Source: Micromonospora coerulea
GTDB lineage: Bacteria; Actinomycetota; Actinomycetes; Mycobacteriales; Micromonosporaceae
NCBI RefSeq assembly: GCF_016598485.1
Contig: NZ_JAEMUW010000004.1
Coordinates: 124,001-188,000, forward strand
DNA length: 64,000 nucleotides
Direction: 5' to 3'
Shown here: piece after piece, positions 52,760 to 62,544 of the stretch
Layout of the letters: each line of letters starts with the position of its first letter
How positions within the stretch are numbered: position 1 is the stretch's first letter
Position numbers and translations under genes: made by a program
Notes under the pieces: model-generated
Told to the model about the DNA's origin: nothing
What the model saw: the letters and a program-made list of their open reading frames with translations, nothing else
Databases searched by the model: none

Positions 52760-53806
52760 ATGGCCGCAGGGCCCGACCGGGAGAAGGCACTCGACCTTGC
52801 TCTCGCTCAGATCGACAAGCAGTTCGGCAAGGGTTCGGTGATGCGGCTGGGCGAGCGCCCGGTCATTCAGACCTCGGTCATTCCGACCGGCTCCATCGCG
52901 CTCGACGTGGCGCTCGGCGTGGGCGGTCTGCCCCGCGGCCGGGTCGTCGAGATCTACGGTCCCGAGTCCAGCGGTAAGACCACGGTCGCCCTGCACGCGG
53001 TGGCCAACGCCCAGCGGGCCGGCGGCATCGCCGCCTTCATCGACGCCGAGCACGCGCTCGACCCGGACTACGCGAAGGCCCTCGGCGTCGACACCGACGC
53101 CCTGCTGGTCTCCCAGCCGGACACCGGTGAGCAGGCGCTGGAGATCACGGACATGCTGGTCCGCTCCGGCGCGATCGACATCGTCGTGATCGACTCGGTG
53201 GCCGCCCTGGTGCCGCGCGCCGAGATCGAGGGCGAGATGGGCGACAGCCACGTGGGCCTCCAGGCCCGGCTGATGAGCCAGGCGCTGCGGAAGATCACCG
53301 GTGTGCTCAACAACACCGGCACCACGGCGATCTTCATCAACCAGCTCCGCGAGAAGATCGGCGTGATGTTCGGCAGCCCGGAGACCACCACCGGTGGTCG
53401 GGCGCTGAAGTTCTACGCCTCGGTCCGGCTCGACGTACGCCGCATCGAGAGCCTCAAGGACGGCACCGACGTGGTCGGTAACCGGACCCGGGTCAAGGTC
53501 GTGAAGAACAAGGTCGCCGCGCCGTTCAAGCAGGCCGAGTTCGACATCATGTACGGCAAGGGCATCTCCCGCGAGGGCTCGCTGATCGACGTCGGCGTCG
53601 AGCAGGCGATCATCCGCAAGTCCGGCGCCTGGTACACCTACGACGGCGACCAGCTGGGCCAGGGCAAGGAGAAGGCCCGGGAGTTCCTCAAGGAGAACCC
53701 GGACGTGGCCGCCGAGATCGAGAAGAAGATCCTGGAGAAGCTCGGCGTCGGGGTCGGCGCCGGCGACGCCGCCGGTGGCCCGGAGCTGCCGCCGGTCGAC
53801 TTCTGA
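52760..53806 (+). CDS. recA: recombinase RecA
   Basis: A 348-residue RecA with Walker [10 protein letters not shown], the conserved [40 protein letters not shown] and loop-2 [20 protein letters not shown] segments. No intein interrupts it. ATG 52760 gives the usual start ([11 protein letters not shown]); GTG 52751 is an alternative. It initiates homologous recombination and LexA cleavage. Confidence 0.98.
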   Translation: MAAGPDREKALDLALAQIDKQFGKGSVMRLGERPVIQTSVIPTGSIALDVALGVGGLPRGRVVEIYGPESSGKTTVALHAVANAQRAGGIAAFIDAEHALDPDYAKALGVDTDALLVSQPDTGEQALEITDMLVRSGAIDIVVIDSVAALVPRAEIEGEMGDSHVGLQARLMSQALRKITGVLNNTGTTAIFINQLREKIGVMFGSPETTTGGRALKFYASVRLDVRRIESLKDGTDVVGNRTRVKVVKNKVAAPFKQAEFDIMYGKGISREGSLIDVGVEQAIIRKSGAWYTYDGDQLGQGKEKAREFLKENPDVAAEIEKKILEKLGVGVGAGDAAGGPELPPVDF

Positions 53807-53821
53807 CCGGTCGCCGGCTAA

Positions 53822-54526
53822 GTGGCAGGACGACGCGCCCGCCCGGGGCGGGGCTGGGACGCGAGCCCGCCCCGGGCGGGTGACGACAACACGACTCCTC
53901 GACCCCGGCGCGGCCGCCGCGGCCGGTCCGACGAGGCCGACCCGGAGGCGCCCCCGGCGCCTCCGCGCGACGAGGCCGAGGTGGCCCGGGAGATCTGCCT
54001 GCGGCAGCTCGCGGTGCGGCCGCGTACCCGGGCGGAGCTGGCCGGCGCGCTGGCCAAGCGGGGCATCTCCGACGAGGTCTCCGCGCAGGTGCTCGACCGG
54101 TACGACGAGGTCGGCATCATCGACGACGCCGCCTTCGCCCGGGCCTGGGTCTCCAGCCGGCACGCCGGCCGGGGGCTGGCCCGCCGAGCGCTCGCCAACG
54201 AGCTGCGCCAGCGCGGCGTGGACGGCGACGTGGCCAGCGAGGCGCTCGGCGAGCTGGACGAGGAGACCGAGGCGGAGACCGCCCGGGCCCTGGTCGACCG
54301 GAAGCTGCGCTCCGCCCGCGGTGAGCCCGACGCGGTGTTCCGCCGCCTGGTGGGCATGCTCGCCCGCAAGGGATACCCGCCGGGCGTGGCGATCCGGGCG
54401 GTGAAGGACGCCCTCGCCGCGCAGAGCGCCGAGGCGGCCGAGTTCGCCGAGCAGATCGACGCCGACGCCCTCGCCGACGCCGACGCCGAGGGCGAGCTCG
54501 ACCGCGACAACCGGCCCCTTGGCTGA
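53822..54526 (+). CDS. recX: RecA regulator RecX
   Basis: A 234-residue RecX with three-helix repeats (ICLRQLAVRPRTRAELAGAL, ARRALANELRQRGVDGDVAS, RRLVGMLARKGYPPGVAIRA) and a 50-residue basic N-terminal extension common in actinobacteria. It limits RecA filament growth. GTG 53822 lies 15 nt after the recA stop. Confidence 0.93.
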   Translation: MAGRRARPGRGWDASPPRAGDDNTTPRPRRGRRGRSDEADPEAPPAPPRDEAEVAREICLRQLAVRPRTRAELAGALAKRGISDEVSAQVLDRYDEVGIIDDAAFARAWVSSRHAGRGLARRALANELRQRGVDGDVASEALGELDEETEAETARALVDRKLRSARGEPDAVFRRLVGMLARKGYPPGVAIRAVKDALAAQSAEAAEFAEQIDADALADADAEGELDRDNRPLG

Positions 54527-54654
54527 CCCGAGCAGGTCCGGAAGGGGACTCGCCGCCGGCTGCTGCGGGCCCTTTGTCTGCTCGTGTCCGGCATGCCATC
54601 AGCTACCGGTGACGGTCCAACTTCTCTCCGTCCGGGTGGTTTGATCATGAGTCC

Positions 54655-54684
54655 TTGACCGAACCGCCCCCGGCGACCTAGCCT
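54655..54684 (+). promoter_or_regulatory. putative promoter upstream of rny
   Basis: TTGACC (54655-54660), 18 bp, TAGCCT (54679-54684) in the 440-bp gap after recX. The rest of the gap shows no gene I can support. Confidence 0.45.
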
Positions 54685-54969
54685 CGCCATACAGGCTCAC
54701 ATTGCCCGACCAAGCGCAGGCTAAGCGCACAACATAGATCTCGTAACAGAACAGCATCACTTTGGCCAGCTTCACCGGCCCTTGACGGCAGCTCCGGACA
54801 GCCGGTCCGGAGCCGACCGACAACTGCAACCGGCCGTCGGCGATGCCCTCTCGGGGCACCGCCGACGGAGAGCTACCCACTGCCAGCCGCTCCGGTCGGG
54901 CGTCCAGAGCCGCAGGTGCGTGCCCCCGGCACGTCTCCTGCGAAGTCCGACGTTCAGGGGGAGGCGGCC

Positions 54970-55137
54970 ATGGCGGGGCGGCACAGGTTCACCGGCGGTC
55001 TTCCACGCATCGCCGGCCGGTCGGGCGCCGACCACGCCACCGGCGGTCGGGAGACGGCTGCAGGCTCGGGCTGTCGGGAGACCGCCGCGGGCTCCGGCGA
55101 TCGGGAGTCGACCGCAGGCTCCGGGGCGACGGCATGA
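54970..55137 (+). CDS. 55-aa peptide with tandem repeats, coupled to rny
   Basis: Starts at ATG 54970 after GGGGGAGGCGGCC and ends in a TGA overlapping the rny ATG (ATGA). The C-terminal half has three repeats of a nine-residue unit (RETAAGSGC, RETAAGSGD, REST-AGSGA). It may be a translated leader that couples ribosomes onto rny. Short, so only moderate confidence. Confidence 0.5.
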   Translation: MAGRHRFTGGLPRIAGRSGADHATGGRETAAGSGCRETAAGSGDRESTAGSGATA

Positions 55138-56900
55138 GCGCATTCAACCTCGTCATCCTCGCGGCGGTGCTGCTGCTGGCCGCCGTGGTGGTCGGGGCCG
55201 TCCTGGTAGGCGTCCGGACGCTGCGTCGGATCACCGTGGCGCCGGCCCCCGGGGACCCGGCCTTCATCGCCGAGAAGGACCGGCAGGAGCAGTCCCTCGC
55301 CGCCCTGCGCACCGCCGCCGACGAGGCGAACAGCACGATCGACGTGGCGAAGTCGGCCGCCGCCGCGGCCCGCGCCGAGGCGGCCGCCGCGAAGGCCGAG
55401 GCGAAGGCGGCCCGGGCCGAGGCCGGGCGGGTGCTCGACGATGCTCGCGCGGAGGCCGACACCGTCCTGGAGCGGGCGCACAAGCAGGCCGAGGCGGACG
55501 CCGAGCAGCTCCGCACGGCCGCCCGGCGCAGCGGTGAGCGGGAGGTGGCCGTGCTCGCCGCGACCACCCGGGAGCAGGCCGCCGAGGTGGAGCGCCGGGC
55601 CGCGCGGATGGACGAGCGGGAGCGGCTGCACACCGAGGAGGTGGAGCGGCTCGCCGAGCGGGAGCGGCAGCTCACCGCAACCAGCGCCGCCCTCGCCGCC
55701 CGGGAGAACGCCCTGGCGGAGCGGGAGCGGGCGGTGGCCGAGGCGGAGGAGCAGCGCCGCCGCGAGCTGGAGCGGGTGGCCGGGCTCACGGCCGACGCCG
55801 CCCGCGCCGAGCTCGTCGAGGTAATTGAGGGGCAGGCCAAGCGGGAGGCGGCGCTGCTGGTCCGGGACATCGAGTCGGACGCCCGGAACACCGCCGAGCA
55901 GCGGGCCCGGCACATCGTGGTCGACGCCATCCAGCGGGTCGCCAGCGAGCAGACGGCGGAGAGCGTGGTCAGCGTCCTGCACCTGCCCGGCGACGAGATG
56001 AAGGGGCGGATCATCGGCCGGGAGGGCCGCAACATCCGCGCCTTCGAGTCGGTCACGGGGGTCAACCTGATCATCGACGACACCCCGGAGGCGGTGTTGC
56101 TCTCCTGCTTCGATCCCGTCCGCCGGGAGGTGGGCCGGCTCACCCTGGAGAAGCTGGTCCTCGACGGGCGGATCCACCCGCACCGGATCGAGGAGGTCTA
56201 CGAGCTGGCCCGGCACGAGGTGGAGGAGCTGTGCCACCGCGCCGCCGAGGACGCGCTGGTCGAGGTCGGCATCACCGAGATCCACCCGGAGCTGGTCACC
56301 CTGCTGGGCCGGCTGCGCTACCGGACGTCGTACGGGCAGAACGTGCTCAAGCACCTGGTCGAGACCGCACACATCGCCGGGATCATGGCCGCCGAGCTGC
56401 GGCTGGACGTGCCGACCATCAAGCGGTCGGCGTTCCTGCACGACATCGGCAAGGCGCTCACCCACGAGGTGGAGGGCAGCCACGCCATCATCGGCGCCGA
56501 CCTGGCGCGCAAGTACGGCGAGAGCGATGACGTCGTCCACGCCATCGAGGCGCACCACAACGAGGTGCCGCCGCAGACCATCGAGGCCGTCCTCACCCAG
56601 GCGTCGGACGCCTGCTCGGGCGGCCGGCCGGGCGCGCGCCGGGAGAGCCTGGAGGCGTACGTCAAGCGGCTGGAGCGGATCGAGGAGATCGCGGCGAGCA
56701 AGGCCGGCGTGGAGAAGGTCTTCGCCATGCAGGCGGGCCGGGAGATCCGGGTGATGGTCAAGCCGGACGACGTCGACGACATCGGCGCGGCGGTGCTCGC
56801 GCGGGACGTGGCCAAGCAGATCGAGGAGGAGCTGACCTACCCCGGTCAGATCCGGGTGACGGTGGTCCGCGAGTCCCGGGTCACCGAGATCGCCCGCTGA
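55134..56900 (+). CDS. rny: ribonuclease Y
   Basis: A 588-residue membrane-anchored endoribonuclease that starts mRNA decay. In order: an N-terminal membrane helix ([20 protein letters not shown]), a long Ala/Glu/Arg coiled coil (about 50-270), a KH domain (GRIIGREGRNIRAFESVTGV), and an HD domain with SAFLHDIGKALTHEVEGSHA. Usual family length and order. Confidence 0.95.
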   Translation: MSAFNLVILAAVLLLAAVVVGAVLVGVRTLRRITVAPAPGDPAFIAEKDRQEQSLAALRTAADEANSTIDVAKSAAAAARAEAAAAKAEAKAARAEAGRVLDDARAEADTVLERAHKQAEADAEQLRTAARRSGEREVAVLAATTREQAAEVERRAARMDERERLHTEEVERLAERERQLTATSAALAARENALAERERAVAEAEEQRRRELERVAGLTADAARAELVEVIEGQAKREAALLVRDIESDARNTAEQRARHIVVDAIQRVASEQTAESVVSVLHLPGDEMKGRIIGREGRNIRAFESVTGVNLIIDDTPEAVLLSCFDPVRREVGRLTLEKLVLDGRIHPHRIEEVYELARHEVEELCHRAAEDALVEVGITEIHPELVTLLGRLRYRTSYGQNVLKHLVETAHIAGIMAAELRLDVPTIKRSAFLHDIGKALTHEVEGSHAIIGADLARKYGESDDVVHAIEAHHNEVPPQTIEAVLTQASDACSGGRPGARRESLEAYVKRLERIEEIAASKAGVEKVFAMQAGREIRVMVKPDDVDDIGAAVLARDVAKQIEEELTYPGQIRVTVVRESRVTEIAR

Positions 56901-56987
56901 ACCGTCCCGCCGCCGAGGCCCGGGCCCGACGCGCGAGGTGGCCACGCTGTGGAGCTGATGTCGTAGCGGAATCGCTCCCCGAACGGC

Positions 56988-57034
56988 GACGCCGTGCCAC
57001 CCCGTCCGCTGGGGACGGGACGCGGCACGGCGTC
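56988..57034. terminator. bidirectional terminator between rny and gluD
   Basis: 11-bp stem GACGCCGTGCC/GGCACGGCGTC with an inner CCGTCC/GGGACGG hairpin, between convergent genes. Confidence 0.82.
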
Positions 57035-57048
57035 GACTCTGCCGGGGG

Positions 57049-57933
57049 TCAGCCCTGCGGTTCGGAAACGACCGCCCCGCCGGCCGGGGTCGAATCCGGG
57101 GCGGCCTGCTTGGGGATCCGGAACGAGCGCCGGCGGGTCCGCCGGTCCAGCCAGTTCGCCAGCGCGGTGAGCAGCGAGTTGAACACGATGTAGATCGCGG
57201 CCACCACGATCGCGGCGGCGATCACGTTGCCGTAGTTCGCCGAGAGGTCGTTGACGCCGCGGGCGAGCAGCTCGGGGAAGGCCACGATGTAGCCGAGCGC
57301 GGTGTCCTTGAGCAGCACGACGAGCTGGCTGACGATCACCGGGAGCATCGCCCGGGCGGCCTGCGGCACCAGGATCAGCTGCATCACCTGGCTCTTGCGC
57401 ATGCCCACGGCGTAGGCCGCCTCGGACTGCCCGCCCGGGATCGACCGGATGCCGGCCCGGAAGGCCTCGGCCAGCACCGACCCGTTGTAGAGGGTCAGGC
57501 CGGCGACCACGGCGGTGAACGCCGTCACCGGGCCCTGGATGAGGAACGGTACGCCGTAGAAGATGAAGAAGATCATCAGGAGCAGCGGCACGGCCCGGAA
57601 AAACTCCACCACGATGCCGGCCGGCACCCGGATCCACCGGTGGTCGGAGAGCCGCCCCACCGCGAAGACGATGCCGAAGGCGAGCGACAGCACCATGCCG
57701 GTGCCCGCGGCGACCAGGGTCTGCCAAAGGGCGGGGAGGATGAACTCGGTCCAGATCTTCGCCTGGGTGAAGGGCTCCCAGAGCCTGCCCTCCCACTGGC
57801 CGGCCTCGTCGAACTTGGTGTAGACCCACCAGAGCAGCGCGACCAGCCCGATGCCGAAGACGACGCTGAGTACCGCGTTGCGGACGCGGGCGCGCGGCCC
57901 CGGGTGGTCGTAGAGGACGTTGCTGGTGCTCAT
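57049..57933 (-). CDS. gluD: glutamate ABC transporter permease
   Basis: A 294-residue inner-membrane permease of the polar amino-acid family, with the EAA loop (EAAYAVGMRKSQVMQLILVP) and LLPALWQTLVAAGTGMVLSL start. It is the last gene of a leftward gluABCD-type operon; ATG 57933 directly abuts the gluC stop. Confidence 0.9.
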   Translation of the reverse strand: MSTSNVLYDHPGPRARVRNAVLSVVFGIGLVALLWWVYTKFDEAGQWEGRLWEPFTQAKIWTEFILPALWQTLVAAGTGMVLSLAFGIVFAVGRLSDHRWIRVPAGIVVEFFRAVPLLLMIFFIFYGVPFLIQGPVTAFTAVVAGLTLYNGSVLAEAFRAGIRSIPGGQSEAAYAVGMRKSQVMQLILVPQAARAMLPVIVSQLVVLLKDTALGYIVAFPELLARGVNDLSANYGNVIAAAIVVAAIYIVFNSLLTALANWLDRRTRRRSFRIPKQAAPDSTPAGGAVVSEPQG

Positions 57934-58607
57934 CAGCGCTTCACCGCCAGACGGTTGGCCAGCCAGCCGAAGAAATAGCCGGTCGGGATGAGGATCGCGG
58001 CGAAGGTGCCGGCGAAGACCAGGAAGATCGCGATGACCGCGTCGCCGTTGCTGTTGATCAGATCCTTCATCACGCTGGACGCCTCGATCAGTCCGATGGT
58101 GCCGACGATCGTGGCGTTCTTGCACAGCGCGATCAGCACGCTGCCCAGCGGGGCCACCACCGCGCGCCCGGCCTGCGGCAGGATCACGATCCGCAGGGTC
58201 TGGAAGAAGGTCAGCCCGATCGCCCGGGCCGCCTCCGCCTGGCCGGCCGGGACGGTGTTGACGCCGGAGCGGACGGCCTCGCAGACGAACGCCGCGGTGT
58301 AGACCGACAGGCCGATGACGCCGAGCCAGTAGTTGTTCCGGTCCAGGTCGTCAGAGAGGCGCAGCCCCAGCGTGGAGTAGAGGCCGAAGAAGCAGAAGAA
58401 GATGATCAGGGTCAGCGGCGTGTTGCGGAAGATGCTCACCCAGGCCGCGCCGACGGCGCGCAGCACGGGCACCGGGGAGACCCGGAACGCGGCGAGCAGC
58501 ACGCCGAGCACCAGCGCGAGCACCGCCGACGCGCCGGTCAGCTTGAGAATCCAGAGAAAGCCCGACAGGTACGCGTCGAGGTTGGTCGGATCAGCGAATA
58601 CGTGCAT
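57933..58607 (-). CDS. gluC: glutamate ABC transporter permease
   Basis: A 224-residue permease with FRNTPLTLII and the EAA loop AEAARAIGLTFFQTLRIVIL. It pairs with GluD to form the membrane channel. Preceded by a strong hairpin (58647-58680) after gluB. Confidence 0.9.
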   Translation of the reverse strand: MHVFADPTNLDAYLSGFLWILKLTGASAVLALVLGVLLAAFRVSPVPVLRAVGAAWVSIFRNTPLTLIIFFCFFGLYSTLGLRLSDDLDRNNYWLGVIGLSVYTAAFVCEAVRSGVNTVPAGQAEAARAIGLTFFQTLRIVILPQAGRAVVAPLGSVLIALCKNATIVGTIGLIEASSVMKDLINSNGDAVIAIFLVFAGTFAAILIPTGYFFGWLANRLAVKR

Positions 58608-58646
58608 GCGTCGACTCCCGGGGCACGTCGTCGGCGTCGTGACAGA

Positions 58647-58680
58647 CCGGGGCCGGCACCCCTACGGATGCCGGCCCCGG
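58647..58680. terminator. intra-operon hairpin between gluB and gluC
   Basis: Perfect 12-bp stem CCGGGGCCGGCA/TGCCGGCCCCGG with a 10-nt loop and no T-run. Such hairpins after binding-protein genes protect the upstream mRNA or partly terminate, giving more GluB than permeases. Confidence 0.75.
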
Positions 58681-58686
58681 AACCGG

Positions 58687-59559
58687 TCAGACGCTGCCGC
58701 AGTTGGTCAGCTTGGTGGTGTCCAGCTCGGGCGCGGCCTTGCCGCTCTTGCCCAGGGTGGCGTCCCAGGCGGCCCGGTAGGAGCCGTCCGAGGCGGCGGC
58801 CTTGAGGATCTCGTTGACCTTCTCGCAGCCGTCCTTGTCGTCCTTCTTCAGGCCGATGCCGTACGGCTCGGTGGAGAAGGGCTTGCCGACCACCTTGAAC
58901 TTGCCGGCGTACTGGGACTGGGCGGCGTAGCCGGCGAGGATGATGTCGTCGGTGGTGACGGCGTCGACCTGGCCGTTCTCCAGCAGCGGCAGGCACTTCG
59001 AGTACGAGTCGAACTGCTGGAGCTTCGCCTTCGGGTGCTCGGTCTGGATCCGCTTCGCGGGGGTCGAACCGGTCACCGAGCAGACCGTCTTGCCGTCCAG
59101 CGCCTCGGGGCCGGCCAGCGTGGAGTCGGCCTTGACCAGCAGGTCCTGCCCGGCGATGAAGTACGGCCCGGCGAAGTTCACCTTCTGCTTGCGCTCGTCG
59201 TTGATCGTGTACGTGGCCACGACCAGGTCGACGGTGCCCTGCTGGATGAAGGGCTCACGGTTGGCGGAGACGGTGGTCTTCCACTCGATGTTGCCCGCGT
59301 CGACGCCCAGACCCTTGGCCACGATCTTGCCGATCTCGACGTCGAAGCCCTCGTAGTTGCTGCCGGTCTGCAGACCCAGGCCCGGCTGGTCGGCCTTGAC
59401 GCCGATGACCAGCTTCTTCTGGCTCTGCGCCTTGCCGATGATGCCCTTGCCGCCCCCGCTGCCGGAACCGCTGTCGCTGTCGCCGCCACAGGCGCTCATG
59501 CCGAGGGCCAGGGTGGCCGCCGCGGCTACCGCCGCCACGCGCTTCATACGCATACTCAA
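58687..59559 (-). CDS. gluB: glutamate-binding lipoprotein
   Basis: A 290-residue family-3 solute-binding protein. The signal peptide MKRVAAVAAAATLALGMSAC has a lipobox Cys, then a Gly/Ser linker and the binding fold (LVIGVKADQPGLGLQTGSNY, then EGFDVEIGKIVAKGLGVDAG). It captures the amino acid outside the cell. ATG 59559 or 59553. Confidence 0.92.
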   Translation of the reverse strand: MSMRMKRVAAVAAAATLALGMSACGGDSDSGSGSGGGKGIIGKAQSQKKLVIGVKADQPGLGLQTGSNYEGFDVEIGKIVAKGLGVDAGNIEWKTTVSANREPFIQQGTVDLVVATYTINDERKQKVNFAGPYFIAGQDLLVKADSTLAGPEALDGKTVCSVTGSTPAKRIQTEHPKAKLQQFDSYSKCLPLLENGQVDAVTTDDIILAGYAAQSQYAGKFKVVGKPFSTEPYGIGLKKDDKDGCEKVNEILKAAASDGSYRAAWDATLGKSGKAAPELDTTKLTNCGSV

Positions 59560-59611
59560 TCTCCTTCTTCGACGGAGCCCACCGGGGGACGGCGTGCTCC
59601 ACTACGGACGC

Positions 59612-60358
59612 TCAGTGCGTGAGGATCTTGGAGAGGAAGTCCCGGGCCCGGTCGCTGCGCGGGTTGGCGAAGAACTCCGTCGGCGGGGCGTCCTCGACCA
59701 GCCTGCCGTCGGCCATGAAGATCACCCGGTTGGCCGCATGCCGGGCGAAGCCCATCTCGTGGGTGACCACGACCATCGTCATGCCGTCGCGGGCGAGTGA
59801 GGTCATCACGTCCAGCACCTCACCGACCATCTCCGGGTCGAGCGCGCTGGTCGGCTCGTCGAAGAGCATCGCCTTGGGCTGCATGGCCAGCGCGCGGGCG
59901 ATCGCCGCCCGCTGCTGCTGGCCACCGGAGAGCTGCGCCGGGTACTTCTCGGCCTGGTTGGCGATGCCGACCCGGTCCAGCAGGGCCAGGCCGCGCTCAC
60001 GGGCGGCGGCCGGCTTTTCCTTGCGGACCTTCACCGGGCCGAGGGTGACGTTCTCCAGGATCGTCTTGTGCGCGAAGAGGTTGAACGACTGGAACACCAT
60101 GCCGACCTCGCTGCGCAGCTTGGCCAGCGCCTTCCCCTCGGCCGGCAGCGGCGTGCCGTCGAAGGTGATGGTGCCGGAGTCGATCGGCTCGAGTCGGTTG
60201 ATCGCGCGGCAGAGCGTCGACTTGCCGGAGCCCGAGGGACCGATGACCACGACCACCTCGCCCTTGCCGACGGAGAGCGACACGTCGTTCAGCACGTGCA
60301 GTGGGCCGAAGTGCTTGTTGACCCCGTCCAGCACGATGAGCGGTTCGCCCGTCGTCAC
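59612..60358 (-). CDS. gluA: glutamate ABC transporter ATPase
   Basis: A 248-residue ABC ATPase: Walker [11 protein letters not shown]-loop VFQSFNLF, signature LSGGQQQR, Walker [14 protein letters not shown]-loop THEM. First gene of the operon; GTG 60358 or GTG 60367. Energises uptake through GluC/GluD. Confidence 0.95.
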   Translation of the reverse strand: MTTGEPLIVLDGVNKHFGPLHVLNDVSLSVGKGEVVVVIGPSGSGKSTLCRAINRLEPIDSGTITFDGTPLPAEGKALAKLRSEVGMVFQSFNLFAHKTILENVTLGPVKVRKEKPAAARERGLALLDRVGIANQAEKYPAQLSGGQQQRAAIARALAMQPKAMLFDEPTSALDPEMVGEVLDVMTSLARDGMTMVVVTHEMGFARHAANRVIFMADGRLVEDAPPTEFFANPRSDRARDFLSKILTH

Positions 60359-60458
60359 GTCGTCCACCGTCCCTGTCGTCCGCCCGCGGAAGTGGGGTCG
60401 ATCGACCCCTGGTTGGGCCACTGTAGGCGGGGCGACGTGGCCGAACGCAACTCGGATG

Positions 60459-60474
60459 GTCACGGAGCGGTAAC
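60459..60474. promoter_or_regulatory. GlnR/MtrA-type direct-repeat box upstream of gluA
   Basis: GTCAC-N6-GTAAC, the direct-repeat form bound by GlnR (nitrogen) and MtrA in actinobacteria. It lies about 100 bp upstream of the leftward glutamate transporter start, a natural nitrogen-control target. Confidence 0.55.
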
Positions 60475-60564
60475 ACCATTCCCCGCCGTACCCGGGAGTC
60501 CGAATTCCGTCGTGCGCCGAGCCGCCCGCTGGCGGCGGCGGCGTCAACCGGAGATCATGTGGGG

Positions 60565-61554
<990 letters not shown>

Positions 61555-61651
61555 TCCCGCGTCGATCCGCGGAATCGGCCACCATACCCGATAAACTGTC
61601 ACCTTCCTGCTACTCGGCGCAATGGTGCTCGGGTAAATTTTGCCCGGAATG

Positions 61652-61667
61652 GTCACAGACCGGTAAC
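61652..61667. promoter_or_regulatory. second GlnR/MtrA-type box
   Basis: GTCAC-N6-GTAAC in the same form as at 60459, within a shared TGGTCAC-GA-CGGTAAC context, about 90 bp upstream of the 61756 gene. Confidence 0.5.
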
Positions 61668-61755
61668 TTGCCCCCGGCTGAGGTCATATGCACCCCACTA
61701 TCGTCAGTAAGGCCCGATCCGGAGGCCGGTGGGACGAGCACAGCGAGGAGGCGGC

Positions 61756-62235
61756 ATGACCGAGCTGTGGAACTGGAGAATCGACGGGGCGGCACCCGTG
61801 GAGGTGTACCCGGCGCTGGCCGAGGCGCTCGGTCGGGTGGTGATGCCCCTCGCCGTCGCCGACCCGGCCCGGCTGCCGGCGTACGCGGTGGTCTGCGACG
61901 TGTGGGAGGCGCCGGGGGAGTTCGGCACGATCGTCGACTGCTACGGGGTGCCGGAACGGCTGCCTGAGCTGCCGAGCATCGCGGCGCTGGCCCGGCTGCT
62001 GGACCGCAACTGCCTGATGCGCGACGACACCCTGGACGCCGGCCGGCACCTGCTGGTCGCCCCGGACGGCACCATTCGCCCGGTGCACTTCACGGTGACC
62101 GAGACCGACGAGGGTGAGGTGCTGACCGACCAGCGGCTCTGCACCGTGGCCGACCCCGGCTGCCGGGGCTGGTCGCAGTGCCACCGCTCGCGGTGGGCCC
62201 CCGACTCGATCGCCCCGGCGTTAGCCGCGGCCTGA
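61756..62235 (+). CDS. 159-aa conserved-looking hypothetical protein
   Basis: Not recognised. Soluble protein with WNWRIDGAAPVEVYPALAEA at its start, two C-terminal cysteines in VADPGCRGWSQCHRSRWAPD, and a strand-rich centre (TIVDCYGVPERL; LLVAPDGTIRPVHFTVTETD). ATG 61756 follows GCGAGGAGGCGGC. A GlnR/MtrA-type box upstream may control it. Confidence 0.75.
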   Translation: MTELWNWRIDGAAPVEVYPALAEALGRVVMPLAVADPARLPAYAVVCDVWEAPGEFGTIVDCYGVPERLPELPSIAALARLLDRNCLMRDDTLDAGRHLLVAPDGTIRPVHFTVTETDEGEVLTDQRLCTVADPGCRGWSQCHRSRWAPDSIAPALAAA

Positions 62236-62264
62236 GCCCGGGCCGACGGGGGAGTCGGGCTGCC

Positions 62265-62492
62265 TCAGCCGCGGGCCGTCGGCTGCTGACCGCGCACCAC
62301 CAGCTGGTCGAGCAGGGTCGCGGTGGCCGCCGCCACCGCGTCCACCGCGGCGTCGAAGGCCGCCGCGTTGTGGGCGGCGGGCGTCCGGAAGCCCGAGATC
62401 TTCCGGACGTACTGCAACGCCGCCGCGCGCACGTCCTCCTCGGTCACCACCGGGACGTACGGCTCACGCAACGTCTTGATGCTCCGGCACAC
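62265..62492 (-). CDS. DUF2277 protein
   Basis: A 75-residue protein beginning [20 protein letters not shown], then [15 protein letters not shown], the DUF2277 signature. GTG 62492 gives the conserved start. Function unknown. It is divergent from miaB. Confidence 0.88.
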   Translation of the reverse strand: MCRSIKTLREPYVPVVTEEDVRAAALQYVRKISGFRTPAAHNAAAFDAAVDAVAAATATLLDQLVVRGQQPTARG

Positions 62493-62544
62493 GGCTCCTC
62501 CTCGTTCGGTCCGACCAGCTCGGCCCGGATACGCTGTCCGGGTC

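Noticed and set aside
61555-61755. Possible tRNA-Sec near selD
   Set aside because: The gap has no cloverleaf with a TCA anticodon and long acceptor; it holds only the GTCAC-N6-GTAAC box and a gene start.
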